From a virus: DNA of 48,748 nucleotides. Shown piece after piece: positions 35,576-44,062 of this stretch. The translations under genes and the position numbers were made by a program. The stretch is from positions 1 to 48,748 of the IMG/VR virus record IMGVR_UViG_3300020472_000044; one strand, written 5' to 3'. A model generated the notes under the pieces. That model had not been told where the DNA came from. It searched no databases and saw nothing but the letters and a program-made list of their open reading frames with translations. Numbering within the stretch: the first letter of the stretch is position 1; every line of letters starts with the position of its first letter.

Positions 35576-35884
35576 TCATTCCTCTTCTATTATCCCAAAC
35601 CCGGGCATAAATGTTCCACTTTTATAAAATTTATAATGTGGGTAATCTTTCAATATTTGTTTTATTACCACTAAAAGTGTGTCTTTAACCCTTGGAGTTC
35701 TTTCTGCTGTTTCAATTAGCATTTCTATTAACTCTACTACATCAGTAGGCATAAAATTATATTTAATACCATCATCCAATTTATCCCATTCTGAACTTTC
35801 TAGTTGTTCACACAATTCAAGTTGTTCTTTAAACTTTGCTGATGATTTTTCCCATCTCAAATCACGCACTTCTTCATCCTTCAC
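35576..35884 (-). CDS. Hypothetical helical protein, 102 aa
   Basis: Begins at a GTG (35884) with GGAGGG eight bases upstream. Helical and acidic, with LELCEQLESSEWDKLDDGIK and TDVVELIEMLIETAERTPRV segments, then LLVVIKQILKDYPHYKFY and an EEE end. No family recognised. Confidence 0.5.
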   Translation of the reverse strand: MKDEEVRDLRWEKSSAKFKEQLELCEQLESSEWDKLDDGIKYNFMPTDVVELIEMLIETAERTPRVKDTLLVVIKQILKDYPHYKFYKSGTFMPGFGIIEEE

Positions 35885-36293
35885 GACTCATTCCCTCCTT
35901 AAACGCCATTAGGGTTTGATGTGAATAGAAATATCTAGGTGATTCAAATTCATCTAATCTATTTGCTATCCACACCACTCCACCAATGCTACTAATCTGT
36001 ACAATTTCATACTGACCCATTTCAGAATCAATAACTTCTGCTGTATTAACTTCGGGTACAAGCCCAGAAATTCTAGTTAATTCAGATGCAACCGCACTTA
36101 AGTTTTGAGACACATACTTAACAATATGCGCTCTTTGAATAGGTATTTTGGCATCAACTGTTATTCCTAGTTTCCCTTCAAACTCACAGACTTTACAGCC
36201 CCTACCCCTTTTACCGGCACTATCCTCACAAACTGGGCAAGGAATTTCTGCCGGTAATGGGGCAGGAAACTTAACAGTTATTATATTTTTCAT
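35874..36293 (-). CDS. Protein with DnaJ-like zinc finger, 139 aa
   Basis: The N-terminal IPCPVCEDSAGKRGRGCKVC and EFEGKLG form two cysteine pairs with Gly-rich spacing, like one half of a DnaJ zinc centre. The rest is alpha/beta (IVKYVSQNLSAVASELTRIS, VQISSIGGVVWIANRLDEFE). It starts directly after the lipoprotein stop (TAGATG). No J domain is present; a folding or adaptor role is possible. Confidence 0.5.
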   Translation of the reverse strand: MKNIITVKFPAPLPAEIPCPVCEDSAGKRGRGCKVCEFEGKLGITVDAKIPIQRAHIVKYVSQNLSAVASELTRISGLVPEVNTAEVIDSEMGQYEIVQISSIGGVVWIANRLDEFESPRYFYSHQTLMAFKEGMSREG

Positions 36294-36728
36294 CTAACCA
36301 ACCCATTCTCGATATATGATAGTATATTCTACCGTAATATCATATGGAAATACAGGTGTATGTAATGTAGCATTACCTAAATTGGGTGCATACCCAATAA
36401 ACATATTTCCATCCTGTACTAAATACCCATCTAATTCAAAAGAATAGTTAGAAAATACAATAGTATTATTAACTACCTCAAATGATAGATGCGTTGCGTT
36501 TAATACAACGCTATGCACTTCTAACCAAGTGCTATGGTTTCCAACAACAATTGTTGGCTCGGTTGAGTTATTATCTCCAACCATAACAGTATATGTTCCA
36601 TTAACATTATCCCATCCTTGGGGTGTAATTATCACATTATCTGTTTCTTCTCCGGGCGCATCAGGAATTGCTTCCGCGCAACCACTCAATAAACTTGCTA
36701 CTAATAGCAATACTATTACTCTTTTCAT
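36294..36728 (-). CDS. Secreted lipoprotein rich in N-glycosylation sequons
   Basis: 144 aa from ATG 36728 with GGTGAT upstream. MKRVIVLLLVASLLSGC is a signal peptide with lipobox and lipidated Cys17. The mature part is beta-rich and holds at least seven N-x-S/T sites (NGT, NNS, NHS, NAT, NNT, NYS, NAT), the archaeal N-glycosylation signal. It should end up outside the host membrane, anchored by lipid. Such a viral protein could block superinfection or modify the host surface; that is inference. Confidence 0.75.
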   Translation of the reverse strand: MKRVIVLLLVASLLSGCAEAIPDAPGEETDNVIITPQGWDNVNGTYTVMVGDNNSTEPTIVVGNHSTWLEVHSVVLNATHLSFEVVNNTIVFSNYSFELDGYLVQDGNMFIGYAPNLGNATLHTPVFPYDITVEYTIIYREWVG

Positions 36729-36732
36729 TTTA

Positions 36733-36861
36733 TCACCCATTTAATTCTAGCATTTCATTAACAACTGCTAGATTTGCTCTTATCGCATTCATAGAGGCTA
36801 CCAAAATAGCCTTATCTTTTTTACTTAAAGTCATTCCTTCTCTCTTATCATTACTTATCAT
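36733..36861 (-). CDS. Helical mini-protein, 42 aa
   Basis: MISNDKREGMTLSKKDKAIL then VASMNAIRANLAVVNEMLEL: soluble, mostly one or two helices. GGTGAG precedes the ATG, and its stop lies five bases before the lipoprotein start. Function unknown. Confidence 0.55.
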   Translation of the reverse strand: MISNDKREGMTLSKKDKAILVASMNAIRANLAVVNEMLELNG

Positions 36862-36869
36862 TTTCTCAC

Positions 36870-36932
36870 CTAATCAAAAATCCAAAAGAATACTGTTATG
36901 ATTACAAACCACATCAGCATCTCTTGAATCAT
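36870..36932 (-). CDS. Single-span membrane micro-protein, 20 aa
   Basis: MIQEMLMWFVIITVFFWIFD: essentially one transmembrane helix. The ATG overlaps the stop of the JAMM protease gene (ATGA). Its 3' end carries the ribosome binding site of the next mini-gene. Short enough that it could be chance. Confidence 0.4.
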   Translation of the reverse strand: MIQEMLMWFVIITVFFWIFD

Positions 36933-37408
36933 TCTTCTTCCTCACCATGTATTTTAACTTTTGTGTGAGTTTCATATGCTCTATCTACACTCCCATTTCT
37001 AGGTTCAAACGTTGCTCTTTCGTTATTACCTAATACGGTAGCCTTTTCCATGTTGTGTTGCCACATATTAATGGTCATCCAATCAGTTCCACTAAAATAC
37101 GCGTGACCAAAAGGATGGGTATGAATCCATTCTACAATAGGTAATTTCATCTTTCTTTCCCTATTATATAGTTCGGCATCCTGTCCTTCAAAAGAAACGA
37201 AGCCGGGATTACCAACACTCATAAACAATTGATTGTTAACATCAATAATCACCTGCACTTCTCTTGGCATATCAAATGCGGTTTGAGATTGAATCCAAAT
37301 TTCTTCATAGAATTCTTCAATAGAACATAATGGATTATCAAATACATCTTCTATATCACTTTTCCAATTATAATTGATTACTTCTAATCCTTCATGTAAT
37401 TCGCTCAT
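36929..37408 (-). CDS. JAMM/MPN metalloprotease (JAB domain), candidate deubiquitinase-like enzyme
   Basis: 159 aa, the size of a single JAB domain. The zinc motif is intact: EWIHTHPFGHAYFSGTDW has H96, H98, S106 and D109, exactly HxHx7SxxD; E50 is the likely upstream catalytic acid. Proteins of this family remove or mature ubiquitin-like proteins in archaea and eukaryotes, and some phage tail proteins carry the domain as a peptidase. Here it lies two genes from an E1-like enzyme, not in the tail module, and the virus also encodes a ubiquitin-like protein ending in GGY. It may trim the last Tyr and reverse conjugation (inference). The start is an ATGA overlap. Confidence 0.88.
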   Translation of the reverse strand: MSELHEGLEVINYNWKSDIEDVFDNPLCSIEEFYEEIWIQSQTAFDMPREVQVIIDVNNQLFMSVGNPGFVSFEGQDAELYNRERKMKLPIVEWIHTHPFGHAYFSGTDWMTINMWQHNMEKATVLGNNERATFEPRNGSVDRAYETHTKVKIHGEEEE

Positions 37409-38187
37409 AGATTTTTCAGCCTCTCTTCAATAAGCAATTGTTTCTCAATTAATTGTTCTAATTGTGCTTGTGCTTCTGCAATAGATTGTTCTCTATTTTT
37501 CTTGTTTGCAGTTTCTTTAGCCAATAGCAACTGTGCTTTCTTCTGTGCCTTAGCCTCTAACTTTCTCTGATTTCTGTCATGTAGCCAACTCACAAACCTA
37601 CTGAATAGACCACCTCTCGGCACATTCACAGTTAGGTCAGTAGATGGTTGCATTAAATCAGTCATATATTTATTGCCCTTCTTTCTTTTGATAGAAGAAT
37701 ACTTACCAACACAGGACGATATTGTTCTACCCAGATGATTTGCAATATCTTCTCGGTCATCATCATTTGCCGTCCAATTATTTAGTAGGTATTTTTCTTC
37801 CGAGATAGACCAAGACTTTCCAGAATTTCTCGTTTTTACTCTTGCCCATTTCTTCTTAGGCTTCTTAACCTTCTTTTCTACAACATCTTCATATTGCTTC
37901 ACTATTTCTTCAGGCTTCTTTGCTTTGCCATCGTGCTGATTTCCACTATAAACCATATGTCTTGATTTTATCGTTCCATCTTTTGCTAGTTTACCTAACT
38001 TTATCTTTACGGCCTTAGCACTTCTAGCCGAATAATCTTCACCATACAAATTAATGAAGTAGTTATTGAAGAATATATGGATAGCCGCAGATGGGAATGG
38101 TTTCCCGTCTGCCATCTTAACTTCCGTCAATTCCTTCAAATACTCTACTTCTTCATTTGTCCATTTTCCTTTACTTCCTCTTTTCAT
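37405..38187 (-). CDS. Double Myb/SANT-like protein with coiled-coil tail
   Basis: 260 aa. An N-terminal module GKWTNEEVEYLKELTEVKMA and a second at about residue 124 (SWSISEEKYLLNNWTANDDD, then IANHLGRTISSCVGKYSSIK) each have the W..EE...L / W / R...S.. pattern of Myb/SANT helix-turn-helix domains. A basic linker (VEKKVKKPKKKWARVK) lies between. The last 60 residues are a Glu/Gln/Lys-rich coiled coil. It sits between the E1-like and JAMM genes with ATGA overlaps on both sides. Probably DNA-binding; it could be the target or adaptor of the modification system. Confidence 0.6.
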   Translation of the reverse strand: MKRGSKGKWTNEEVEYLKELTEVKMADGKPFPSAAIHIFFNNYFINLYGEDYSARSAKAVKIKLGKLAKDGTIKSRHMVYSGNQHDGKAKKPEEIVKQYEDVVEKKVKKPKKKWARVKTRNSGKSWSISEEKYLLNNWTANDDDREDIANHLGRTISSCVGKYSSIKRKKGNKYMTDLMQPSTDLTVNVPRGGLFSRFVSWLHDRNQRKLEAKAQKKAQLLLAKETANKKNREQSIAEAQAQLEQLIEKQLLIEERLKNL

Positions 38188-38759
38188 ATATTTATCACCA
38201 TTTTATCTTTTACTTGTTCGTCATTGAACCATCGTTGAACCCATTGTGCGCCTATACCGGCTATTGCCACATGAGTCCAATGAATCTGTGTTGTGTCTTT
38301 ACCATCATTGAAGGATTCCCCTTGACAGGAGAATGAACCTTCCGGCCCTGCTAAAAACGTATCAGAATACTTTGGGTCAGCCATATAACTAATTAACGCA
38401 CCATTTCTGCCTTGCGCCCTCAAGTCTAACCACTTCCCCTTACACTCCGATTGAAAGCCTAACCTATAAACCAGTCGTCTTACATCTAAATTATCTGCAC
38501 AACAAATAACCAAATCATATCCTTTGATTTGTTTCGCCGTAAGAATCTCATACCTACTTTTGGTAGGAGAACCCCAGTTTAAGCAATCTACCTTATAATT
38601 ACCAACGTCTTCTGCATAGAAGTTTTGATAATAGGTATTCTTTATTTCTACAGTATCGGGGTCGGCAATTGTTATTGTATAATTATTAGTCTTAGCCAAT
38701 ATTTCAAACAAAAAACTACCGATACCTCCGACACCTATTATTAATATTTTTCTAACCAT
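38184..38759 (-). CDS. E1/ThiF/MoeB-like adenylating enzyme
   Basis: 191 aa, a minimal E1 adenylation domain. It shows the nucleotide loop GVGGIG (residues 9-14), IADPDTVE (D33, D35), NTYYQ (N41, Q45), DVGNYK (K56) and CADNLDVRR (D89, R94), all in family order. A candidate catalytic cysteine is C145 (GSFSCQGESF). No zinc CxxC pairs or rhodanese domain are visible, so it is shorter than MoeB or UbaA. Family role: adenylates the C-terminal Gly of a ubiquitin-like or sulfur-carrier protein. It overlaps TFB by 8 bases and the Myb-like gene by ATGA. Confidence 0.88.
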   Translation of the reverse strand: MVRKILIIGVGGIGSFLFEILAKTNNYTITIADPDTVEIKNTYYQNFYAEDVGNYKVDCLNWGSPTKSRYEILTAKQIKGYDLVICCADNLDVRRLVYRLGFQSECKGKWLDLRAQGRNGALISYMADPKYSDTFLAGPEGSFSCQGESFNDGKDTTQIHWTHVAIAGIGAQWVQRWFNDEQVKDKMVINI

Positions 38760-39702
38760 ATCTTACACCTGATACATATTCGTCTATTGTCATTTTTGTT
38801 AATGTATTTTTATCTACATTAGTTATAGCAAACAGTTTGTTTTGCGTGTTTCTAACTGATACTTCTGAACAATTGAATTGTTTAGCAATCTCTCGTTGTG
38901 TTAATTCAGTTTTACCAGTGGTTTTTCTCAATAGACAAGTAAACCATAAACCACTAGCCATAAACGTATTAGTAAAAGTCATATCATGTGCTTCTACCGC
39001 TTGTTCTAAAAACTGCACAACTGTTTTGTAATCTGTTCTTAAACTATCACTAACTTTCAAGTCAGAACAGGTCTTATCTGCCCAAGGTTGAACCGGCATC
39101 TTATGTAGAAGCCAAGGTTTTCCTAATGATTTAGCAATTTTTCTAGCACATTTTGATACTCTAGCAGGATTAACTTCATTACTCTTAGATAATTCCTTCA
39201 AAGAAATTGGAATCCCATTTTCTCTTAAAATATACAATACTATTGCTACTGCCCTTACAGGGTAAGAATATCCAGTAAGTTGATGAGCCAAATATAATTG
39301 CTTATAGTATGTATTTATTCTCTCTTTTAGATTAGCATTAGGCAACCAAGGAGATGCCACAAAGATACATTCCATAACACCATTAGAGATGCTTTTTTCA
39401 CTTGTTCCTTTAGAAAACTTAGCAGTTCGGATTAACCGACCTGCATTTCTTGTATTAATGGTTCTCCCTTGACTATCTTTTGAACCTGCTTTAATAATAG
39501 AACCTAAAACTCCATTATCAGGCTCAACATTACCAAAATTATGACCTCTTCCTCCTATTCCTCTGGATGATTCCATAAATCCTTTTTCTGTTGTAGACTC
39601 ATACATTGAGGATACCATAACATATCCACAATCGTCACAAACTCTTTCTCCTAATCTATCATTAATTGAATTTTCTTCACTATTACAATTTTCACATTTC
39701 AC
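38752..39702 (-). CDS. tfb: Archaeal transcription initiation factor TFB
   Basis: 316 aa, full TFB length. I use the GTG at 39702 (GTGA overlap with the upstream stop, GGAG before it). The N-terminal zinc ribbon is KCENCNSEENSINDRLGERV followed by CDDCG; a B-reader region and then two cyclin folds follow (about 90-190 and 200-300), the second ending in a helix-turn-helix (TQREIAKQFNCSEVSVRNTQ). A viral TFB can steer host RNA polymerase to viral promoters. Divergent linker residues suggest it has its own promoter preference (inference). Confidence 0.92.
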   Translation of the reverse strand: MKCENCNSEENSINDRLGERVCDDCGYVMVSSMYESTTEKGFMESSRGIGGRGHNFGNVEPDNGVLGSIIKAGSKDSQGRTINTRNAGRLIRTAKFSKGTSEKSISNGVMECIFVASPWLPNANLKERINTYYKQLYLAHQLTGYSYPVRAVAIVLYILRENGIPISLKELSKSNEVNPARVSKCARKIAKSLGKPWLLHKMPVQPWADKTCSDLKVSDSLRTDYKTVVQFLEQAVEAHDMTFTNTFMASGLWFTCLLRKTTGKTELTQREIAKQFNCSEVSVRNTQNKLFAITNVDKNTLTKMTIDEYVSGVRYG

Positions 39703-41048
39703 ATTATCACACTCCAATCTACACTATCTTGACTCATATTTTCAAAGTCAAACCTAGATTCACCGCTACCTTCTTGAATTTCTTTCGGTATATATTTAGC
39801 AATAGTATTAACTAACTTAAATGTCGTTTTATCGTTTAGTAAGGCTAATGCTCTAGTCACATATTGGTCACCTAAACTTGAATTGTCGTGTACGTTATCA
39901 ATACAAATTGGCCCACGTAATGCACCATTACCAAAAGTAGGTAATGGTTTAAGACCTTCTTTATCTTCTCGGAAGAATTCTCTATCAATATATACATAAG
40001 TTTTCACTTTTTGAATATTACTCTTATATGCTGAATCTACAATAAGCCAATCACATGCTTTACCTCTTACTAACATAACTTCATACTCTCTCTTTTCTTT
40101 AGAATCCATGATTGGAATAATCTTAATTTTATCTGGGTATCTGTCTACCATGCTTAACATTAATTGTTGCGCTCTGTCTTCAACAATCTTTTGTGTTCTA
40201 TTTTGAATCAGAAACTCAACCATCAGTTTTTGTTGACTACTATTTGGTTTTTCATCCATCAATTCTTCCCACAATTTCTTAGGGGAAAGAGCCTTAAATC
40301 TTTCAGTTCTGTTATGACCGTGATAATAATAGTTAATGAATATATCTAAATCTTTTACAGTAATTGGAGCCCAAATACCATCAGATATTTCTAATGCACA
40401 CTCATCGTTATCAATTAGTTTGGTGTTAAGCCTAACTTCCATCTTTATCATCGAATCATTTACTCTAGTGAAGAACCAAAACGGCGTTCTATTCTCTAGA
40501 GCATATGTTACATTTTCGGGAAGATTAATCATTTTAAAGTGATATTTTAATAAAGTAGACCCATCATCCTCAAAGCAAGAACGATATAATGTTCTGCTTA
40601 TGATAGTAAGCAACTGTTTTTTCTTAGTCCTAATTCCACCCAATGTATAGTATGGGTCGTTCTTTTCGACTACCCATCCTATTCCAGTATCGGGTAAATG
40701 AAATCCTATTTTAAATGTCTTAGGTGCTATTTTCCATCCTCTTCCTCCCCAACCAAATAAATGTTGAAGGATTCTATTCATATTAGTAATTAGAGGGTCA
40801 CCTTTACTACCATTTTGTCTAACCATTTCAACTTGAATATGATGTAATTTATCACCATCTTGTGTGTGTGACTTTCCTAATCCTATCTGACTTGCTCTAG
40901 CATATTTGTCAAAATATCTATATCCTCTAGTCGGTAATTCATAATCAGCATAAACATCAACTCTAGTTCTGTGTATGGTGTTTCTATTATCATCTGGTGA
41001 TGCTATATGTAATAGCAAACACGTTTTATTTCCAATACTATCCCACAT
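39699..41048 (-). CDS. Unrecognised 449-aa protein
   Basis: Start chosen at ATG 41048 (MWDSIGNKTCLLLHIASPDD; GGGGAAG upstream). It is an alpha/beta protein with HHIQVEMVRQNGSKGDPLIT, a Gly/Trp-rich LFGWGGRGWKIAPKTFKIGF, a central strand-rich region (FWFFTRVNDSMIKMEVRLNT), and a helical segment rich in Gln/Arg. No P-loop, nuclease or zinc motif is seen. It sits directly before TFB with a GTGA overlap. Possible roles include transcription or DNA processing, but nothing in the sequence decides this. Confidence 0.6.
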   Translation of the reverse strand: MWDSIGNKTCLLLHIASPDDNRNTIHRTRVDVYADYELPTRGYRYFDKYARASQIGLGKSHTQDGDKLHHIQVEMVRQNGSKGDPLITNMNRILQHLFGWGGRGWKIAPKTFKIGFHLPDTGIGWVVEKNDPYYTLGGIRTKKKQLLTIISRTLYRSCFEDDGSTLLKYHFKMINLPENVTYALENRTPFWFFTRVNDSMIKMEVRLNTKLIDNDECALEISDGIWAPITVKDLDIFINYYYHGHNRTERFKALSPKKLWEELMDEKPNSSQQKLMVEFLIQNRTQKIVEDRAQQLMLSMVDRYPDKIKIIPIMDSKEKREYEVMLVRGKACDWLIVDSAYKSNIQKVKTYVYIDREFFREDKEGLKPLPTFGNGALRGPICIDNVHDNSSLGDQYVTRALALLNDKTTFKLVNTIAKYIPKEIQEGSGESRFDFENMSQDSVDWSVIM

Positions 41049-41406
41049 TTTTTCTTCCCCTTTTCTTTCTTGGTTCTGGTTTCTTAACAAAATGACCATT
41101 GATATATACATGGTCGGTGTAATCTCTAGGCTTAAAGAAACCCTTTTTCGTTAGGTTCTCTAAATACCGAGAGTCACAACCCTCAGTAAATACATGGACA
41201 ATTACTGACTCCTTTGGGAGTTTAGCAAATTGTCTCCAAGAATAAACTTCACCGTTAATCTTAGGTCTTTCTAGATTACAATAGTTTTTCTTGCCAAAGC
41301 CATCATTTTTCTTTCGCCATCTCTTGTTTGTTTTTAGATAGTGGCGGTACGCTTTTATGATTTTTGACTTAGGTGTGCTTTTGAATATGCTAACAGCCTT
41401 ACTCAT
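41038..41406 (-). CDS. Basic hypothetical protein, 122 aa
   Basis: Strongly basic at both ends (KAYRHYLKTNKRWRKKNDGF and KKPEPRKKRGRKNVG), with a central strand-helix core ESVIVHVFTEGCDSRYLENL. Overlaps both neighbours by 8-11 bases. Probably binds nucleic acid. Family not recognised. Confidence 0.5.
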   Translation of the reverse strand: MSKAVSIFKSTPKSKIIKAYRHYLKTNKRWRKKNDGFGKKNYCNLERPKINGEVYSWRQFAKLPKESVIVHVFTEGCDSRYLENLTKKGFFKPRDYTDHVYINGHFVKKPEPRKKRGRKNVG

Positions 41407-41827
41407 TGAAGACCACCTTCACAAATTCTACATCTTTATGAAACTTTGTTGACATTCTATTTCTTCTAGTAATACTCAACATTGTTAATTCCATTCGCTT
41501 TCTATACTTATTCCAAAACATTTTCCAGTAGATATGCCTATTACCATAGACACACGCTTGGACTTTATTCTTGGTTGCCAATTTCTGAATCTTCATACAA
41601 TCTTCCACTAAATCTTCATCAGACTTATTTGGGAAGTGTTCATCCCATCTTTCAATAAAGTGTGGGGTCATAATAACCCAAAACTTCTTTTTACCATCAG
41701 GTAAGTCACACTTATAATGCATAGACGAGAATGGATTGAATGTCTTACCACACTCTTCGCATTCCATTTTTCCAGCCATTGTCATTTTAAAATTGTTACA
41801 TCCACATTTACATTTATTAAACTTCAT
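41399..41827 (-). CDS. Zinc-ribbon protein with C-terminal alpha/beta domain, 142 aa
   Basis: An N-terminal zinc ribbon KCKCGCNNFKMTMAGKMECE through CGKTF (CxC and CxxC pairs) is followed by a basic-aromatic domain (HFIERWDEHFPNKSDEDLVE, VYGNRHIYWKMFWNKYRKRM). The second part has the strand order of small RelE-like or PD-type folds, but no active site can be named. Overlaps the upstream gene by 11 bases. Confidence 0.5.
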   Translation of the reverse strand: MKFNKCKCGCNNFKMTMAGKMECEECGKTFNPFSSMHYKCDLPDGKKKFWVIMTPHFIERWDEHFPNKSDEDLVEDCMKIQKLATKNKVQACVYGNRHIYWKMFWNKYRKRMELTMLSITRRNRMSTKFHKDVEFVKVVFNE

Positions 41828-42167
41828 CTTTATTTCTCTCCATATATGTTGCTAATTCTTTCATTTCTATTATCTTCTTATCGAAGTGTTTGTCATCCTC
41901 TACTAATCCAGATACTATATAGAGTCTCCGGCAAAAGTGAATAAACGACTTAACCCACGAAGGGTCGTCTTTTTGCTTAACTACTTCCTCATAAAAAGCA
42001 TTAAGCGCAGATACTGCCGTCTTAGCATCTCTATACGCAAATCTTGTGTCTACGTATGCTAAAGACGGCAATATCTTCTTTTCCTCTGTTATATTAATAG
42101 TTATGTCTTCTTTCAAAGTCGGCCATATTAATATAACGTCATTGTATGTGAGTTTCTTATATCTCAC
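41817..42167 (-). CDS. Hypothetical protein, 116 aa
   Basis: Begins at GTG 42167, four bases after GGTGAT and inside the end of the reductase gene. RYKKLTYNDVILIWPTLKED, then a helical region KTAVSALNAFYEEVVKQKDD with FIHFCRRLYIVSG. Helical bundle; no family recognised. Tight coupling to the reductase does not by itself imply a shared function. Confidence 0.5.
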   Translation of the reverse strand: MRYKKLTYNDVILIWPTLKEDITINITEEKKILPSLAYVDTRFAYRDAKTAVSALNAFYEEVVKQKDDPSWVKSFIHFCRRLYIVSGLVEDDKHFDKKIIEMKELATYMERNKDEV

Positions 42168-44061
42168 AGTTATCACCTGCACAAGCGGGATTGTTACCAA
42201 AATCGGTATTATCATCATCCTCAAACACTTGTGTCAAGTCTACTTGTTTTAAGGATTTTATCATTTTATCATATGTTTCCTTATCACAGGCTTCAAATGG
42301 GGCTTGGTCATATGCTTTATCATTATATGGGAAACAGGCTAATCCATTATAGAAATGCCTGTTAAGCCACATCCATTCTCCCACTTCATCCCATTGATTG
42401 TCTTTAACATAGACGGTAGCCGATACATTATGACTATTCTGCCCATTTGTATGGCCGGGATTAACCCATCTAATTGTTGCGTCCTTTACTCTTTCTAGGA
42501 AAGCAAACGCATCTTCTCTTTCCTTAGTTAGTGCATTTTTTGGAGACATTTGAGGTATCTCAATAATTGCACCATCTTTCTTGTTAAACATATCATCTAC
42601 TATCAATTCCGGGTGGTTAGCCGCTAGATAGTAGTATATAGGTTCAGTCTTATTTACTCTAACTCTCCTAATATAATAAGGGGCATGCCAAGCATGAATA
42701 CCTGACGATGAACCTAATACACAAGAAGCAGTTCCTGAAGGTTTAATACAAGTTAAACGAGCCGCAGGTTTTGTTCCTATAATACTTGCTACTCTAGAAT
42801 TTTCAGCCTTAGCCAAATAAACTGCACCTGTTATATCTAAACCTAGTTCCTTTACTTTATTACTTGCTATGCCTGTCATTGATATACCAAGTAGTGCATC
42901 CTTTTCTGTTGTTGATTGCCATACATCTCTAAGATAATGGAAATCAGTATAAGATGCTTGTAGTGAACCTAAGAAGGTTGCCGCTTTAACTCTAGCATTT
43001 AAATCTTCTTGGCTATCTATATCAGAAGCATTTATTTCTGTTAAATTACAAAACTGATAAGGTCTTAATGCAATTTCGCAACAGGGGTTAGTTCCCCAAT
43101 CCTTATCATTAGAGAAGTAAATACCGGGTTCGCCAGTTCCACCTACTCTAATCCTATCCCAAACTGTATTAAAGAATGGTTTGTTAATCTTATGCCTCAA
43201 TAATACAACTGAATTGTTTGCTCTCATCCTTTGAGGATTCTTAGACCAAAACTGTCCAGCCTTACAATCAATCATTTCTTGGTCATCAGCACTAAATAAT
43301 GAAATTAGTGCGGCCCTTCTAATACCACCAGATAATACTGCATCAGCAATGTGACACATTATATCATGACATTGAAGAGATGATAGTTTTGCACCATCAT
43401 TCATGTCTTGAAGCATTCCTTCTATAATAACCATAGCCTTTCTTAAAGGGGCAGGGCCGGGTGCTTTACCACCACTTGTTTTTAGTCTTGCTCCTTTTGG
43501 TCTAATATCATCATAAATAAATCTGGGAGTTTGTGTTAACTCACCAGTATAAGACCTAAATAATTCCTTAATTGCGTCAGCCCAACCTACGATAGAATCT
43601 TCAATTACTATCTTTCTAGTTCTTGTTGGATTAGGCTTACGAATTTCAGGTAATAGTCTAACGTGGTGTCTTTGAACAGAATAACCAACTCCTGTTCCAC
43701 CTAATAATAGAAACATGGCTTCGTTAAAACAAGCCACATCATCTATTGGCATATAAGCACAATTATAAATCCTGTTAGGGGATATTTCAATTGACTTACC
43801 TGCAAACTGCATGGAACGCATTGAAGGCAATACCTTTAACTTCTTAACAAAGTTTTCATATACATCTATGATTTGGTCTAAAAATGATTGATTACTAACA
43901 TTGTTATCATCATCAAATTCTCTAAACTTCTCAAGGTGCATATTCATGTTCCTATCGCATACTTCTTCCCATGTTTCTCTTCTTCCTAATTCAGGGATAT
44001 ATTTGGCATACTTCATATGCACAGTAATATCACTCAATATCTTATTACTTACTGTCATCAT
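42157..44061 (-). CDS. nrdJ: Class II (adenosylcobalamin-dependent) ribonucleotide reductase
   Basis: 634 aa. Key sites: redox cysteine in RIYNCAYMP (about residue 101), GGIRRAALISLF, the catalytic Asn-Cys-Glu in TNPCCEIALRPYQFCNLTEI, the second-half motif KPSGTASCVLGSSSGIHAWH, and a C-terminal redox pair CAGDNC right before the end. Sequence layout is that of the single-chain B12-dependent type related to the Lactobacillus triphosphate reductase. It makes deoxynucleotides for viral replication without oxygen or a second subunit. The glutaredoxin-like protein at 46395-46676 could re-reduce its cysteines. GGTGAAG precedes the ATG pair. Confidence 0.93.
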   Translation of the reverse strand: MMTVSNKILSDITVHMKYAKYIPELGRRETWEEVCDRNMNMHLEKFREFDDDNNVSNQSFLDQIIDVYENFVKKLKVLPSMRSMQFAGKSIEISPNRIYNCAYMPIDDVACFNEAMFLLLGGTGVGYSVQRHHVRLLPEIRKPNPTRTRKIVIEDSIVGWADAIKELFRSYTGELTQTPRFIYDDIRPKGARLKTSGGKAPGPAPLRKAMVIIEGMLQDMNDGAKLSSLQCHDIMCHIADAVLSGGIRRAALISLFSADDQEMIDCKAGQFWSKNPQRMRANNSVVLLRHKINKPFFNTVWDRIRVGGTGEPGIYFSNDKDWGTNPCCEIALRPYQFCNLTEINASDIDSQEDLNARVKAATFLGSLQASYTDFHYLRDVWQSTTEKDALLGISMTGIASNKVKELGLDITGAVYLAKAENSRVASIIGTKPAARLTCIKPSGTASCVLGSSSGIHAWHAPYYIRRVRVNKTEPIYYYLAANHPELIVDDMFNKKDGAIIEIPQMSPKNALTKEREDAFAFLERVKDATIRWVNPGHTNGQNSHNVSATVYVKDNQWDEVGEWMWLNRHFYNGLACFPYNDKAYDQAPFEACDKETYDKMIKSLKQVDLTQVFEDDDNTDFGNNPACAGDNCEI

Positions 44062-44062
44062 C

